Shown piece by piece: positions 5,284 to 6,153 of a stretch of 6,153 bases of DNA. A program made the position numbers and the translations under genes. The stretch's first letter is position 1; each line of letters begins with the position of its first letter. The notes under the pieces were generated by a model. The model had not been told where the DNA came from. It saw nothing but the letters and a program-made list of their open reading frames with translations, and ran no database searches. Origin of the DNA: Desulfobacteraceae bacterium (GTDB lineage Bacteria; Desulfobacterota; Desulfobacteria; Desulfobacterales; Desulfobacteraceae). Location of the stretch: the NCBI GenBank assembly GCA_022712835.1, contig JAFLJU010000137.1, positions 1-6,153 of the forward strand, read 5' to 3'.

Positions 5284-6153
5284 TCAGTCATCTTCTGGCT
5301 TAATTATAATCAGAGCACTCTCATCCATCGTGAGATATTTTTTGGATAGGATTGTCAAGTCATCCGGGGTTATGTCTGAATACCCGGACACCATATGATT
5401 GGCCCAATCCAATTTTTCAGGATGTTTAAACGAATTGGCCATTACAGAATTCAACCAATAGGAATTGGTCTGTCTTAGAACTGCTATTTGATTTAGAAGC
5501 GGTTTTTTCAACAAGGTCAGTTCTTTTGCATCAATCCCGTTGTGGCCTAAGTCCCGGGCGATTTTTCCCACCTGCTGGATAATCATATCAGCTATTTCCG
5601 GCTGCACATTCACCACCACATGCATCACACCGTATCCCTTGTGGATAAGAGATGGATTATTATATACATAGGGAGAATAGGATTCCCCAAGCTGTTCACG
5701 GATTATTTTCCGGAGCTGTTCGGAAAAAACCTTTGCCAGCATGGATAATTTCCGGGTTTTTGTAATATCCCAGAAATCATCGGTCAAAAAAGCGACCCGC
5801 ACCATGCCCTTGTCAATCTTTGTATCAAGAGCGAGCGTAAGTGTTTCACCCTTGGGAAAAAAGACACCATCGGTAACCTTAGCAGGAGTTACCTTGGAAG
5901 CAGGGGTTGCCTTTGAAGCCTCCACACCATTTCTGGGTTCCAAGGACCCAAGATAGGTGGATGCAAATTCAATCATCCTATCCTGATCAAAATCCCCCAC
6001 AATAGAGACCTCAAGGGGAGCGGTTTCAAAGATAGGTTTTAACCAAGTTACAATTTCTTCTAAAGTGATGCTGTTTATCTCTTCCGGAGACATCATCCCA
6101 AACCTTAGGTCCCCTTTTGCCAGAAATCGGTTCCCCTGGATAGCCATGATGCC
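5284..6153 (-). CDS. M16 family zinc peptidase, C-terminal part (5' truncated by window)
   Basis: The frame is open to the window edge (two further codons beyond the ATG at 6147), and that ATG falls inside a conserved segment, so it is not the start. The roughly 290 visible residues match the C-terminal half of insulinase/pitrilysin-type peptidases. They include NRFLAKGDLRFG and SPEEINSITLEEIVTWLKP, then PLEVSIVGDFDQDRMIEFASTYLGSL (the hallmark 'V-GD-D' strand before a helix). Further on are VRVAFLTDDFWD, the REQLGESYSPYV segment with the Arg and Tyr that in the family help hold the substrate, and a closing strand ALIIIKPEDD. The catalytic HxxEH motif lies in the N-terminal half, outside the window, so activity cannot be judged. 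Whole proteins of this type are roughly 900 residues and usually periplasmic or secreted (PqqL-like). A short repetitive linker is present (5872-5921). The gene is convergent with the PilZ gene. Confidence 0.85.
   Translation of the reverse strand, partial: GIMAIQGNRFLAKGDLRFGMMSPEEINSITLEEIVTWLKPIFETAPLEVSIVGDFDQDRMIEFASTYLGSLEPRNGVEASKATPASKVTPAKVTDGVFFPKGETLTLALDTKIDKGMVRVAFLTDDFWDITKTRKLSMLAKVFSEQLRKIIREQLGESYSPYVYNNPSLIHKGYGVMHVVVNVQPEIADMIIQQVGKIARDLGHNGIDAKELTLLKKPLLNQIAVLRQTNSYWLNSVMANSFKHPEKLDWANHMVSGYSDITPDDLTILSKKYLTMDESALIIIKPEDD

Noticed and set aside
5741..5956. 71-codon plus-strand reading frame antisense to the M16 peptidase
   Set aside because: It is a shadow of the peptidase gene; the opposite strand has clear family motifs throughout.

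Overview
The window looks like chromosome of a moderately AT-rich Deltaproteobacterium, most likely a sulfate reducer of the Desulfobacteraceae type (Desulfobacter/Desulfobacula-like). This is an inference from the style of the proteins: an AsmA/YhdP-like giant protein followed by a bacterial acyl-ACP thioesterase, a short PilZ protein of the 'DISMxGLxF' kind, a -24/-12 (sigma-54) type promoter, and an insulinase-family M16 peptidase. No mobile element, CRISPR array, tRNA or rRNA is visible.

Left block (1-4445, + strand): three genes packed as an operon. First is a large AsmA/YhdP-like envelope protein. Its N-terminus lies outside the window, and its reading frame is broken by an apparent 1-base loss somewhere in 386-455 (best guess 430-455). 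The rest runs open to 3217 and contains a clear internal duplication of about 120 residues. One base after its stop codon begins a FatA/FatB-type acyl-ACP thioesterase (3219-3971), and 3 bases after that a RecX-family protein (3975-4445). The first two share a plausible lipid theme: the thioesterase releases free fatty acids, and the AsmA/YhdP family is implicated in moving phospholipid across the envelope. RecX (a RecA modulator) seems to be a passenger.

Middle block (4446-5166): a roughly 300-base non-coding stretch carries a good sigma-54-type promoter and, further upstream, a possible sigma-70 promoter bracketed by a 9-bp inverted repeat. It leads into a single-domain PilZ protein with an intact c-di-GMP binding signature.

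Right block (5284-6153, - strand): the C-terminal part of an M16 zinc peptidase (insulinase/PqqL type), convergent with the PilZ gene and cut by the window edge.

I see no convincing undescribed system. The points most worth a second look are the frameshift, the tandem repeat architecture, the regulatory region in front of the PilZ gene, and the conserved link between thioesterase and AsmA-like protein.
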